Source: Entrophospora sp. SA101 (taxonomy: Eukaryota > Glomeromycota > Glomeromycetes > Entrophosporales > Entrophosporaceae). From it: a stretch of 34,685 nucleotides of DNA. The translations under genes and the position numbers were made by a program. The notes beneath the pieces were generated by a model that had not been told where the DNA came from, ran no database searches, and worked only from the letters and a program-made list of their open reading frames with translations. How positions within the stretch are numbered: position 1 is the stretch's first letter; the number at the start of each line of letters is the position of its first letter. This document shows, one piece after another, positions 1 to 9,140 of this stretch. Location of the stretch: positions 1-34,685 of the forward strand of contig CAUDNR010004150.1 in the NCBI GenBank assembly GCA_958430865.1. The letters are read 5' to 3'.

Positions 1-21
1 ATTTTGAGGAACAATTCATGA

Positions 22-231
22 GTTCCAACAGCAAGAGAAAGACCACAAGTCACATCAGGGAGTCGGGTAAAAAAAGACCATGACCCACAGGAAGAATCAA
101 GCACATCAAGAGTAACGAAACTGACACATACAATGAACGAAGTTGTCAGCAATAATAAAGGTTATACGGATGCAGTAGATAATGAGAATGAAACAGTGGT
201 AAACAACGACGACGATGAGAGTTGTGACTGA
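22..231 (+). other. Left-edge open frame, unassigned remnant
   Basis: An open frame of 69 codons runs from just after a TGA to the TGA at 229-231. It is hydrophilic and ends in an acidic tail (NNDDDESCD). A second frame starting at the ATG at 18-20 gives a short basic peptide (SSNSKRKTTSHIRESG) that stops at 81-83. The basic start resembles the N-termini of BED-type transposases, but no zinc ligands are visible. I do not recognise a family. This could be the 3' end of a gene lying left of the window or a transposon scrap. Confidence 0.2.
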
Positions 232-274
232 ATAATTTTTATTATTCATTGTATTTTTTTTTTTTTTTTTTCGC

Positions 275-585
275 AATAAAAATTACCACTCAGTGAAAGC
301 AAAAAATTCCTTCCCAAAAAATTAAGTTTAAAAAACAAAGATTTTTCGGTTTCAATTGCATTGCTTTACAATTCAATTAAACGCGACTCAATTTCAATGC
401 AATTGTAATTGCAACCTGTTTTATAAAACAAAACATTTGCCGTACGACACAATTTTTGCTAAATATGGTGAAAACATTGATCGCACCAAAAACCTAAAAG
501 ACCAGGCGCGGCTAAACGCAAAAGGAGACAATTGCGAAAAAACTGCACGGAAGTCGCACGACTTGCGAGTTTTGGAAGGAGATAT
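275..585 (+). repeat. Diverged direct repeat, copy A
   Basis: This stretch aligns to 873-1180 in the same orientation. Shared blocks include AAAAAATTCCTTCCCAAAAA, ACATTTGCCGTACGA (with one extra C in copy B), CTAAATATGG, TTGATCGC and GGAAGGAGAT, in the same order and at similar spacing. The short reading frames here are not conserved between the copies, so it behaves as non-coding repeat DNA. Confidence 0.8.
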
Positions 586-872
586 TTTTTTTGTTAATAA
601 TATCAATAGCATGATTTTCATCACACTAACTAAATACTAAAAATAAGAAAGCCACCAAAAAAAGCATTCTTAGTAACAATTGTTGAAGCTAGAAACTAAA
701 CAGCTTTTTCTTAAAAAATGCAAAATAAACAAAATTCATTCTTACCAAAACAGTTCTCTTCGGATTTTATTGCACGACAAATGTTTATCACGCGGAAAAA
801 AGGCATTTACATTGATCATCAAAGAAAAAGATCACATAGATCGATTTCAGAACAAAATAAAAATTTTTTTTT

Positions 873-1180
873 TGAAATTTACCACCCAGCGAAAACAAAA
901 AATTCCTTCCCAAAAAATTAGGTTTAAAAAACAGATTTTTTCCTGATCATTTGCAAAGCATTGCAATTCAAGGCATCGCAATTCAATGCACAATTGCAAA
1001 GAATAGTATATGAAAATAAAAAAACATTTGCCCGTACGATGCAAAATTGGCTAAATATGGCGAAAATGTTGATCGCGCCAAAAACCAAAAAAACAAGCGC
1101 AGCTAAACATAAAAAGAGATAATGGCGAAAAACCTGCACGAAGATTATGAACTTTGCGAATTTCGGAAGGAGATGGTGAC
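873..1180 (+). repeat. Diverged direct repeat, copy B
   Basis: This is the second copy of the unit at 275-585, about 600 bp downstream. The copies differ by many substitutions and small indels, so the duplication is old. No terminal inverted repeats are evident at the ends. Confidence 0.8.
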
Positions 1181-1210
1181 ACGGCAAATAGAAAATTTCT
1201 TCTTTGTGTT

Positions 1211-1294
1211 AAAAAAAAAAATAGTAGATCAAAAACCAAAACCATACAATCTATCCTAATAAGTAAGGAAAAAAGCAGTGTTACGGGATTTGAA
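1211..1294 (+). repeat. ~85-bp direct repeat, copy 1
   Basis: An A-run is followed by a 39-nt block (1221-1259, beginning ATAGTAGATCAAAAACC) and then a more diverged tail (GTAAGGAAAAA...GTTACGGGATTTGA). The 39-nt block is identical at 1721-1759. Confidence 0.85.
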
Positions 1295-1590
1295 AATAAA
1301 AAAAATAAAAAAAAATAGAACCAAAAAGGTAAGAAAGGAAAAATCAATTTTTTTAACATCATATGAACGAATAGTGAAAATAATTAGTAATTAGTAATAA
1401 ATAATATATAAATTAATAAAATAAATAAAAATAATAACGATATGTATAACGTCAATCATTTCAAAGAGTAAAAAAAAAAAAAAAAATTAAATCAAAGAAA
1501 CGTCTCATTTTTTTTCATCTCATGCTTCCCAAAAAAATTGTGTTTAGTAAAAATTAATTTTTTTATCAGCTCAATGCTCATTCGATCTGT

Positions 1591-1617
1591 TCGATCGATC
1601 GATCGATCGATCGATCG
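1591..1617. repeat. (TCGA)n microsatellite
   Basis: About seven consecutive TCGA tetranucleotide units. This is unusual here because nearly all other microsatellites in the window are pure A/T or AT-rich trinucleotides. Confidence 0.9.
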
Positions 1618-1710
1618 CTCATGTATAATAAGCACTCTTCTACAACGTCTTATTTCCCGTACCACTGTTTATTTACAAATATAGGCAAACAACAAATTTA
1701 ATTTATTACA

Positions 1711-1792
1711 AAAAAAAAAAATAGTAGATCAAAAACCAAAACCATACAATCTATCCTAAGTAAGGAAAAAGAGGCAATGTTACGAGATTTGA
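1711..1792 (+). repeat. ~85-bp direct repeat, copy 2
   Basis: Second copy of the unit at 1211-1294, again preceded by an A-run. The identical 39-nt core starts exactly 500 bp after the first. The poly-A on the 5' side in both copies may be part of the repeated unit or mark a retroposed sequence read in reverse. Confidence 0.85.
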
Positions 1793-2015
1793 GCAATCTT
1801 TTATAAGTGTTAATTAATTATTTGTTGTAATATTTGGTTGTGTTGTACGTGAGAATGAAATTATGTGAATTCGCAATTCACATGTGTGAAATTCAAATTA
1901 GCCAACCAGAATTTCACCCCACTCCATAATATTTCAATTTCACATACAACAGTTGTATTAGTTTTTCCATTTTTCTTTCCAATGATTTAAATGCTTTAAA
2001 TTCTTTATAATATAA

Positions 2016-2300
2016 TTGACTTTATTATCAATTGTTTTATTTTAGAAACTTGGAAAAAATTTGTTATTTCACACATTCGGGTAAATAATTTATCAATTGT
2101 TGGTTTATTAATTTTGTTACTCCAAAAATTTGGACCAATAATCTATCAATTGTTTGTTTATTGATTTATTTTAAAAACTTGCAAAAGGTTGTTACTCGTA
2201 AACATTTGGACAAATAACCTACCAATTGTTTTTATTGGTTTGTTTTAGAAAATTTGTTACTCATAAATCTTTGGATAAAATTGTTTGTTTATTGCTTTAT
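2016..2300 (+). repeat. Degenerate tandem array, units of about 52-78 bp
   Basis: The motif ATCAATTGTT or a close variant recurs at about 2017, 2092, 2144, 2222 and 2280. The intervals share the blocks TTATTTTAGAAACTTG, TTGTTACTC and ATTTGGA(C/T)AAAT. Four to five units of uneven length can be read. No coding frame is conserved across them. Confidence 0.75.
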
Positions 2301-2379
2301 TTTTAATACCGACCTTTGATTAAAAATAATCTATTTGATTATTATTTTATTTTATCAATTTTGTAATTTCATAATTTAT

Positions 2380-2547
2380 ATGTCACGTGAATCCGCTGTG
2401 ATGAGACTAGTAGCCATATAGAAAGACCCCCATCAAAAATCCGTTATGACAAACATTTTTAATTGACAAAAAAAGGGGCCAATATTTAAATCCGTTGTAA
2501 CAAGAAATCCGCTGTGGCGAGATCCGATGTGACGAGGTTTGACTGTA
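2380..2547 (+). mobile_element. Right end of a pogo/Tigger-like DNA transposon
   Basis: The segment ends in GACGAGGTTTGACTG followed by TA. Read in reverse this is TA-CAGTCAAACCTCG, the style of terminal inverted repeat seen in pogo/Tigger elements, which insert at TA. Inside are repeated CCG(C/T)TGT(G/A) motifs. No matching left end is visible upstream, so this looks like a solo right end or a heavily deleted copy. Confidence 0.6.
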
Positions 2548-3378
2548 TGTCAATTGTTTAAAAGTATACTCTTTTCACTTCAACATTCTCTATTTACCCT
2601 GATCAATTCGAAGTATTCCTTGTTTGCAAGCCATTACTAAAATACCTATTGGTTTTTGTTCCATTTGCAAAATAGAAAAAGATAACTCTAGGTAGCGAAA
2701 TATTTAGAACAAGGGAAAGAAAAGGCTTAACCGGTAGGGAATTGTGAATTAAATATAAGCGAAAGAATATGTTCTAAATGCTATAATTATTATATAGCAT
2801 ACGATAGACATAATACATATAAAAGAAAAAGATGTGCTTTATAAAATAAGAAAACCAATTGAGATGGAAGCAAATGCTTACAGAAGTTACAAAATCAAAT
2901 TAAAACATATTAAAGGCGATCAAATATTTCTTGTAATATTATTGTTATGTCACAACGGATGAACGGGATACATTAGAAAATTTTATTTAAAATCCGTTGT
3001 GGCAAGATTATAGTCCTCTGTGGCGAGGACGGCTGTTGACAAGGTTTGATTGTATTATAAATATATTTTGATTAATTTTTATAAAGTTGATAATGTGTGC
3101 AAAGAATCAATTCATTTTATATAAAATTTTGATCTAATGCATGTAAAATATCAAAATAATTTTTCATTATTGAATTTTTGATCTAGTGCACGCTATTTAT
3201 TAAATTTGGATATTGTTATTTATAATAATAAACTTGATCTAAAATTCTAATACTTTTAAAAGATTAAAAAAATTTATTATGTACATATTCAAAGAAATTA
3301 ATATTAATTTATAAAAATATATTTAAAAAGGTAAGAGAAGGTAATAACGTTATTTTACAATTGTTTATTTTTCTCCTA
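2548..3378. other. AT-rich intergenic DNA with a second transposon end
   Basis: No reading frame worth calling is present. At 2944-3054 there is a second fragment like 2380-2547. It starts TTATGTCACAACGGATG, has CCGTTGTGGCAAG inside and ends AAGGTTTGATTGTA, so it is a diverged right end of the same pogo-like family in the same orientation. A short hairpin (ATGCTATA...TATAGCAT) lies near 2780-2803. Confidence 0.6.
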
Positions 3379-4349
3379 TTATTTTATCTTCATCTTTTTA
3401 TTGACTGTAGTGCCAAACTCATGATTTGGAAGTAAAAATGATTTGCCTTTGTTGAAATAAATGATATCTATTAATCGTGTTAAAGCTATTGTGACAAAAC
3501 ACGCGACTCCTTGAGTGACAAAAATACTTTTTCTAAGTATAAGTGCCGATAAGATAAAGTTGTTTACAATGGCTAAAAAAATGGATACAAATTTTATATG
3601 TTTGTAACATTTAGATGTTGTGCACTTTTCAAGTTTTTTCAAAAATTTAGGTGTTTTCTTCGAACACGCAACAATTGTAACAAAATCGACAAACATGCTT
3701 GCAAAAAAAATTAGCATAATTGCATCTGATGATGAAGGTGTGTATATACATCCAACAAGGTCAAATTTCTTTCTACAATCTTCAAATGATCTCAAATATC
3801 CATTACTATGTACATACTTATAATCTTCAGTATTATTTTTAAAAAAAGCCGCTATAATCTGAAAATATCCAAATGCTGACGAAAAACTATAAAATATGGA
3901 CTTATATATCCATAAATTAGAATCAACCTATTTTTTTCACCTGATATATGGTATAACCAACCGAAGGTGGCAAAGACGAAGAAAAACAACCCTATGGTAA
4001 TACTGAAGTTTTTTGTGCTTTCGATGTGATTTTCAATCATATTTAAAAGGGGGCATAAGGAAATACTAAGAAGGACGATAAAATCATCGAAAAAATTCAA
4101 CCAAGGGAATAAAGTACTCTTTTCATCTCCATTTTCTTTCACTTTCATCATCGAAAAAATAACTAATGGTGCAAGTGAAGTAACCAGAAAAGAGTAAGAA
4201 CCGTTTGACGGTTTGTAGGATGATTCATTTGGATCTTGTGCAAGTACTTCGCGGAAATAGACTTGATTGTATATTACGTAGGTTGTAAATAATGAGAAAA
4301 AATTTATCTTCATTTTTATCAAGTTGATATTAATAACCATTAGTGCCAA
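3379..4349 (-). CDS. Multi-pass membrane protein, distant paralogue of the 28-32 kb family
   Basis: The first part (4349-3852) opens with a hydrophobic leader; a later Met at 4313-4311 (MKINFFSLFTTYVIYN) is the likelier start. It then has several membrane segments. The second part is open from upstream of 3880 through 3379 and adds about four more. The two parts are in different frames. Either a single-base indel lies near 3890-3905, or a 41-nt GT...AG intron occupies 3927-3887, which is shorter than any other intron here. The pattern NESSYKP...LAPLVIF...LFPWLNFFDD and the C-terminal ACFVTIALTR...IYFNKGK match in order the motifs DEEYKSE...FFPVLFV...LLPLLDD and ACIFILVLSLTR...FFTEKEP of the protein at 28549-29616. 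Function is unknown. It may be a pseudogene. Confidence 0.55.
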
Positions 4350-4795
4350 CTGTTTTCAGTGTCTTATATTTATTTATAAATCGAATTTGAAATCATTTCC
4401 ATTTATAATATTAACACAAATAAAAAGTGTATACAAAAAAGAAAATTTAATTAATGTTTATTATTGAATATAACAAACATTCCACAAAATATTGTCAATA
4501 TATTGGTTCGCATGTGCTGCTTTGCACACATGAAGATTTATATTACCTTATTGTTCTAATTATAGAGTAAATCCAATAGTATTGTGTCATAATAACCAGT
4601 ATATGCAGCGGGATTGTTTACATAACATAATAGGTTTAGATACTTAATTTATACAAAATGTACGATGAGTATGATTTCGATGACCATAATATTAGACATC
4701 GTGATTAATAAATAAAATTCGTGTATTGAATCCTCTCGGATTACAACACAAAGCTTAATCTATTTGTTTCAAAATGAAACATACGAAGAAATTAA
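4350..4795. other. Intergenic, no gene seen
   Basis: AT-rich DNA upstream of the membrane-protein gene on the minus strand. A short inverted repeat around CATGTG...CACATG lies near 4510-4533. Nothing else is supportable. Confidence 0.5.
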
Positions 4796-5119
4796 AGTTA
4801 TCATAAAACGGGAATCACCGATAAAACTGCAAGGATTCAAATATACAAGGAAATCCTAAAGCATTTACCTGATATTACACCAGTTGCCTTGCGAATTAAA
4901 CTCTTGGAGCCAATAAAAATTCGTAAATTATTTGGGAAAAATGAAGTTGCAAACGATATTTCAAAACTGACCAATGCTCAAATTCAAAACATTATAGGTC
5001 AAGTAACTTCGGCTAAATGTATCATCCGTGTTTCAAATATCCAAGAAACTTCCAATTTCAAAAATCGTTATTCCCAAACTTTTCTCATTCAAGAGGAAGC
5101 CATCCAAAGAGGAGCATAA
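4796..5119 (+). pseudogene. Fragment of a probable Glomeromycotina-expanded family
   Basis: The frame is open from 4796 to the TAA at 5117-5119 but has no convincing ATG. It reads ...ARIQIYKEILKHLPDITPVALR, then KLLEPIKIRKLFGKNE and ISKLTNAQIQNIIGQV. From memory, this layout (a 'lpdIT...LR' helix, 'kirkLFg' and 'IskLtnaQIqnII') is common in an abundant, functionally unassigned group of Rhizophagus proteins. No search was possible. In another frame, about 15 codons just upstream (EIKVIIKRES) may be the previous part after a frameshift. The conserved C-terminal portion expected for the group is absent. Confidence 0.4.
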
Positions 5120-5620
5120 CCAGGCTATTGGTTTGTTAACAATGCATTTCACTAATTCACCAAGCTAGATCTAAATTTTAGTATGTGAACATCAGATAGA
5201 TTTTTATTTTTATTTTCGGTTCACATTGTCCACTATGCAGAAAAAAGGGAATGATGTTGGATGATAAGTGGTGAACTGATAGTTGAGGTAATAAAAAATA
5301 TTATTTTGTTCTGAAACTATGTAAAAAAAGAGCCAGGAACCTCACTCAATGATGTGCTAGAAGTGTATTCCAAAAATTCAGCTCTGAATCAGGAGGCAAA
5401 GATTCAATGCTTCACATCACCTATCCCTTGAAACCATGTCCTTAAACTCTCAGATAAAAACATAGCAGTGGAGGCATTTGAATAAATAAATAAATTTTTG
5501 TGTAGTTCATATATCATTTCAGCATGAACTGGGAGGTGATGATAAAATTCAACTAGTAAAAACATTTACAGAATCATTTATTTCAAAGTTAAATTTGGAT
5601 AATATCAAATATGTAGCATA
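5120..5620. other. Intergenic, no gene seen
   Basis: Stop codons break all frames. I see no repeat ends or conserved motif in this stretch. Confidence 0.5.
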
Positions 5621-5860
5621 TCAGGTTAAGACAAACATAGCTTTCAAGTTAGTTTTCTTCGGAAAAAGAAATGCTGTGGCAATTGCACATAAATATATTT
5701 TAGATTGTGTCCTTTTCGAATAAAGGTTGTAATAAATCACGTGATTACGACGTAATCCTGCCTGTCGATCCCCAAGGGACCTTTGTCCCTCACAGCATAA
5801 ATGTATGATCGAGAATTTAAAACTTATAATAAATAAATTTATTTCGGAATGAAAAGGCAT
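5621..5860 (-). other. Unassigned 79-codon reading frame, possibly repeat-derived
   Basis: An ATG-initiated frame with a basic middle (GDRQAGLRRNHVIYYN) and a hydrophobic segment (KIYLCAIATAFLFPKK). No domain is recognised. The DNA under its centre contains a perfect palindrome AATCACGTGATT and the overlapping interrupted palindrome ATTACG-A-CGTAAT, plus a small GC-richer patch (GATCCCCAAGGGACC). That looks more like a repeat element than an ordinary gene. Confidence 0.25.
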
Positions 5861-6030
5861 TTATTTTTGCGAGTACTAATACAATTCATAAATTTACAAT
5901 ATTTGAATTGCAAAACAAATTCGTACATCTTTCCATTTAAAAGCAAAATGTATTAGTATCAATATACCTATGATATCGGAAAAATTACGTAAAAAATCAA
6001 TCTTTTTATAGTGAGACGTGACTATTTATT

Positions 6031-8165
6031 CTATGCAGATATCACTTTTACTAGCTCAACGAAACCTTTTTCCTCCACACAACGTTTAACTTCCTCTATG
6101 GGCATCAGCTTGCCAGTGCTCTCAGTGATGACCCATATCCTTTCTGGATAGTATAGTGTAATTCGCAAGACCTTCCCTTAGATTATTTCCCACGTAATTC
6201 ATGCTTTGTTCCATTTCGTTCCATCGAATACGACACCATGTCTAGTGACTCTGGAGATCTTTGCATAGTGTCATCACTACCTTTGTACGTACAGTCATAC
6301 CTCTTTTATATCCCCCCTTTTGTATCGGTACTTTGGTGGGATATAATTGAGGTGGGTATATCATTTAAAACAAAATTTTGTTTTTATTCAACATTAATAA
6401 ATTCTGTCAATAAGGATTGATGTTTTGCTTTATCTATAAAACTATTTAAACATTATATTAATTCACTAACATACCTAATATCTTTTTTGTAGAAAGTTTT
6501 TATTGTTCCAAGAACATTTTTGCAGTTTCAAATGCTTTCCTTTTCTTCTATAGAAATAACTGGTTCCTCTTTGCCCATTTCCTCTTCCCCTTCCATTTCA
6601 ACATTTTCAAAAAAAATTCATAATTAATTTCTTTGCTATTTGTTAAAGAAATTAACCAAGTTGTCACTAAAAAAAAAGAGAATAAATAATTCATAATTAG
6701 TTACTTCATTGTTAAAGAATAATTTCTTTATTATTAAGGAATCAAAAACAATTGCATAAATGTATTTCATGCACAAATAAGATTTAAAATTTGGATGTAA
6801 CGGTAGCTCAATTAATTGGAGGTAAAGTTTGAAGTCCGTCACAACTCATATGTGGGATTTAATTGAGGTTCAGGTATAAATAAAGGGGATATAAAAGAGG
6901 TATGAATATACTGATATTTTGCGGGATTTGATTGTAAGATCTGATCTCCACCTGGATGGACAAGTTCACGGATTTGTCTCCACGCAGTTCCCGAACTCTC
7001 AAACTTCCAGCTTTGGAATCAATTTCCCATCCTGATCTCAAGAGAAAAGGTGTTGATCATTTATCGATCAAGTGGTATCTGTCCTCTTCCTTGAGAGCCG
7101 TGATCGATGTCCCGAATACTGTATTGATAATCTTTTGCTTGCTCAATTTCCAGGGCACGTTGATTGTTATCGGACACCTTCTGGATTTGTGGGTAAACTC
7201 CAGTATTGTCATCCACTAGCAATTTGGTCGAGACGTTGAAATATAATGATCACTAGTTTCGTATACGCGAATTCCGTCTTCTTTTTGGGCCGATAATTGA
7301 TCGTGTATAGATGGCAAAGGACGTCCCATATAGTGAATATAGTAATTGTGGTACCATCCGCTTTTATTATCATTGGTAATAACTGCCCATTGAGATTGGT
7401 AGGGAAAAGAATTTGATTGTTCTTCCTGATATGCATACATAAAAGAATTTTTTGATTTGTTGAGAACATATTTCCATGTATATATGACATAAGTATCTTA
7501 TGAAAAAACTAGACCTTTACCTGTGTGGTAAAGGTACTATTTGTGAACTTTCTGTCCTTTCTTGCTCTTCTTCTCGATGCAATTCCAGATCTAGGATGAA
7601 GAGTATCTAAGGAGATTTCTTTTCCTTGTTTTCTATCAAAAAAACTAAAAGTTGTCTTATTATAAGGTCTATGACTGTCTTAGACGGGATATGGCATGAT
7701 GGTTATCGGAAGTAAAGTTGCTCGTTGTGATGTTCCCTTTAAATATATTAATATAGATGGTCATGGAAAATCTAATTGTTACTCTAAACAATGGACTCAG
7801 ACATTGATTAAATCAATTCGGATGGCCTTCGTCTGTATAATCATCATATCGTCTTCGGCGGACCCGAATCAAGAAGATATTATTGGGACTTCTTAAAGTA
7901 TTACTAACACCAAATAAGCTTATGACTAATGCATTATAATTCCTATCATTTATAAGTCAATGCAGGTATATATATGTTTCGCCTAAATAGGATGTCGCGT
8001 GGAGAATGTGCATGATCAAAGGTTTAACTATATTAAAACAGAAAGCAACCAGCTCAATGACAAAGGATGGTGATCTTATATGTGCATCCGGTCATTAATT
8101 GGATCTGTGAATGGAGTCAATTGACTATATTTCAAAGGGCTTAGATCAAAAGGAAAGATGAATTA
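6031..8165 (-). pseudogene. Large fossil gene split by a MITE
   Basis: Successive minus-strand frames read as one decayed protein. A frame from about 8160 (FPFDLSPLKYSQLTPFTDPI) shifts near 8080. The next frame has in-frame stops at 7959-7957 and 7815-7813 and contains SNTLRSPNNIF, a basic patch RVRRRRYDDYTDEG and FNQCLSPLFRVTIRFSM. After a shift near 7675 it reads RPYNKTTFSFFDRKQGKE up to a phase-0 intron at 7520-7426 (CAG|GTAAAG...ATATCAG). It continues QSQWAVITNDNKSGWYHNYY to about 7250, then after another shift KLLVDDNTGVYPQIQKVSDN, and after a further shift RSGWEIDSKAGSLRVREL. Beyond the MITE, 6177-6031 reads ITLYYPERIWVITESTGKLM...VISA and stops. The family is not recognised. Confidence 0.65.
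6292..6913. mobile_element. MITE of pogo/Tigger-like type, ~622 bp
   Basis: The left end reads TA-CAGT followed by CATACCTCTTTTATATCCCC. The right end is its inverse: GGGGATATAAAAGAGGTATG starts at 6885, with an extra AATAT before ACTG at 6913. The inverted repeat is therefore about 24 bp with one 5-nt insertion. No transposase frame lies between the ends, so it is non-autonomous. It sits inside the fossil gene at 6031-8165. Confidence 0.8.
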
Positions 8166-8523
8166 TTACTTATTTTCTAAAGTCGTTACAATGGCTATAA
8201 TATATTCGTTGATAATTGCAAATTACAAATATTACTTTTGTAAATTTGTCTTATTTTTGACAATTATTGGAAAACTTCTTATTCATCAAAATTACTATTA
8301 AAACTACCATCATATGCTATATTTATGTTATTATAAGTATCTGGTTTATATATTAATGTTTAAATTCACATAAGATTGATTTTTTATATAATTCAAATAA
8401 ATAATGATGATAAAATTAATTATTTTTACAAATAAATAAAAAAATAATTTACATAATAATTTAATAAAAGAAATTTGCTTTAAACATAAACATATAAAAG
8501 TATAATAAACGCTACTTGCGGGA
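8166..8523. other. Intergenic, 3' side of the BSD gene
   Basis: Very AT-rich DNA without a supportable frame. It lies just downstream of the BSD-domain gene stop and should hold its 3' UTR and polyadenylation signals. Confidence 0.5.
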
Positions 8524-9099
8524 TTATGTAGAAGATAAATGTTCTTTCATTTGTTCTTCCCAATTTTCAGGCACTTCTTCGTCACCAACAGCTGAAGCAA
8601 GATCATCCATCCAGTTTTCTTTTATTATTGTTATTTTGAAAATAGGAAAATGATTTAATTAATTATTAATAAATATTAATAAATTATTAATTGAGAACTG
8701 GTAAAAAATTTGTTTTGCGCGTGTGGTGTACCTGAACTATCGACTTTTTTAACATCAAACAAAACTTCTTTATCATTTTCAGTGGCAGTAGTAGTCGTAG
8801 TAGTAGAAGAATCGGTAGCAGTAGTGGAATCTTCTTTACTCTATAATTAATATGGAAAATTTGTGAGTTTTTCTTCAAAAAAAAAAACACAATATTCCAA
8901 AAACTCGATAATCCCAAAAATCCAACCTTTTTATTATCGTTTTTCGATGCGCCATTTTCATTTGTTTCTATTTCATTAACTTTTGAATAAACTTGATTTT
9001 CTAATGCAACAGAATCAATTGATCCAAGTGCAGTTTGTTTAACAAGAGAAACACGATAAAAATAATTTCTCCAAAATGTTGGCTCTTGAACTCTATAAA

Positions 9100-9140
<41 letters not shown>

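Noticed and set aside
356..1362. Several overlapping 65-103-codon frames on both strands
   Set aside because: Low-complexity Lys/Phe/Leu content in A/T runs, not preserved between the two repeat copies.
2016..2300. Possible CRISPR-like array from the recurring ATCAATTGTT
   Set aside because: Unit lengths vary (52-78 bp), units are degenerate across their full length, and the organism appears eukaryotic. It is a decayed tandem repeat.
6636..6842. 68-codon minus-strand frame within the MITE
   Set aside because: It is Phe/Leu/Asn-rich and lacks any transposase feature. The element is non-autonomous.
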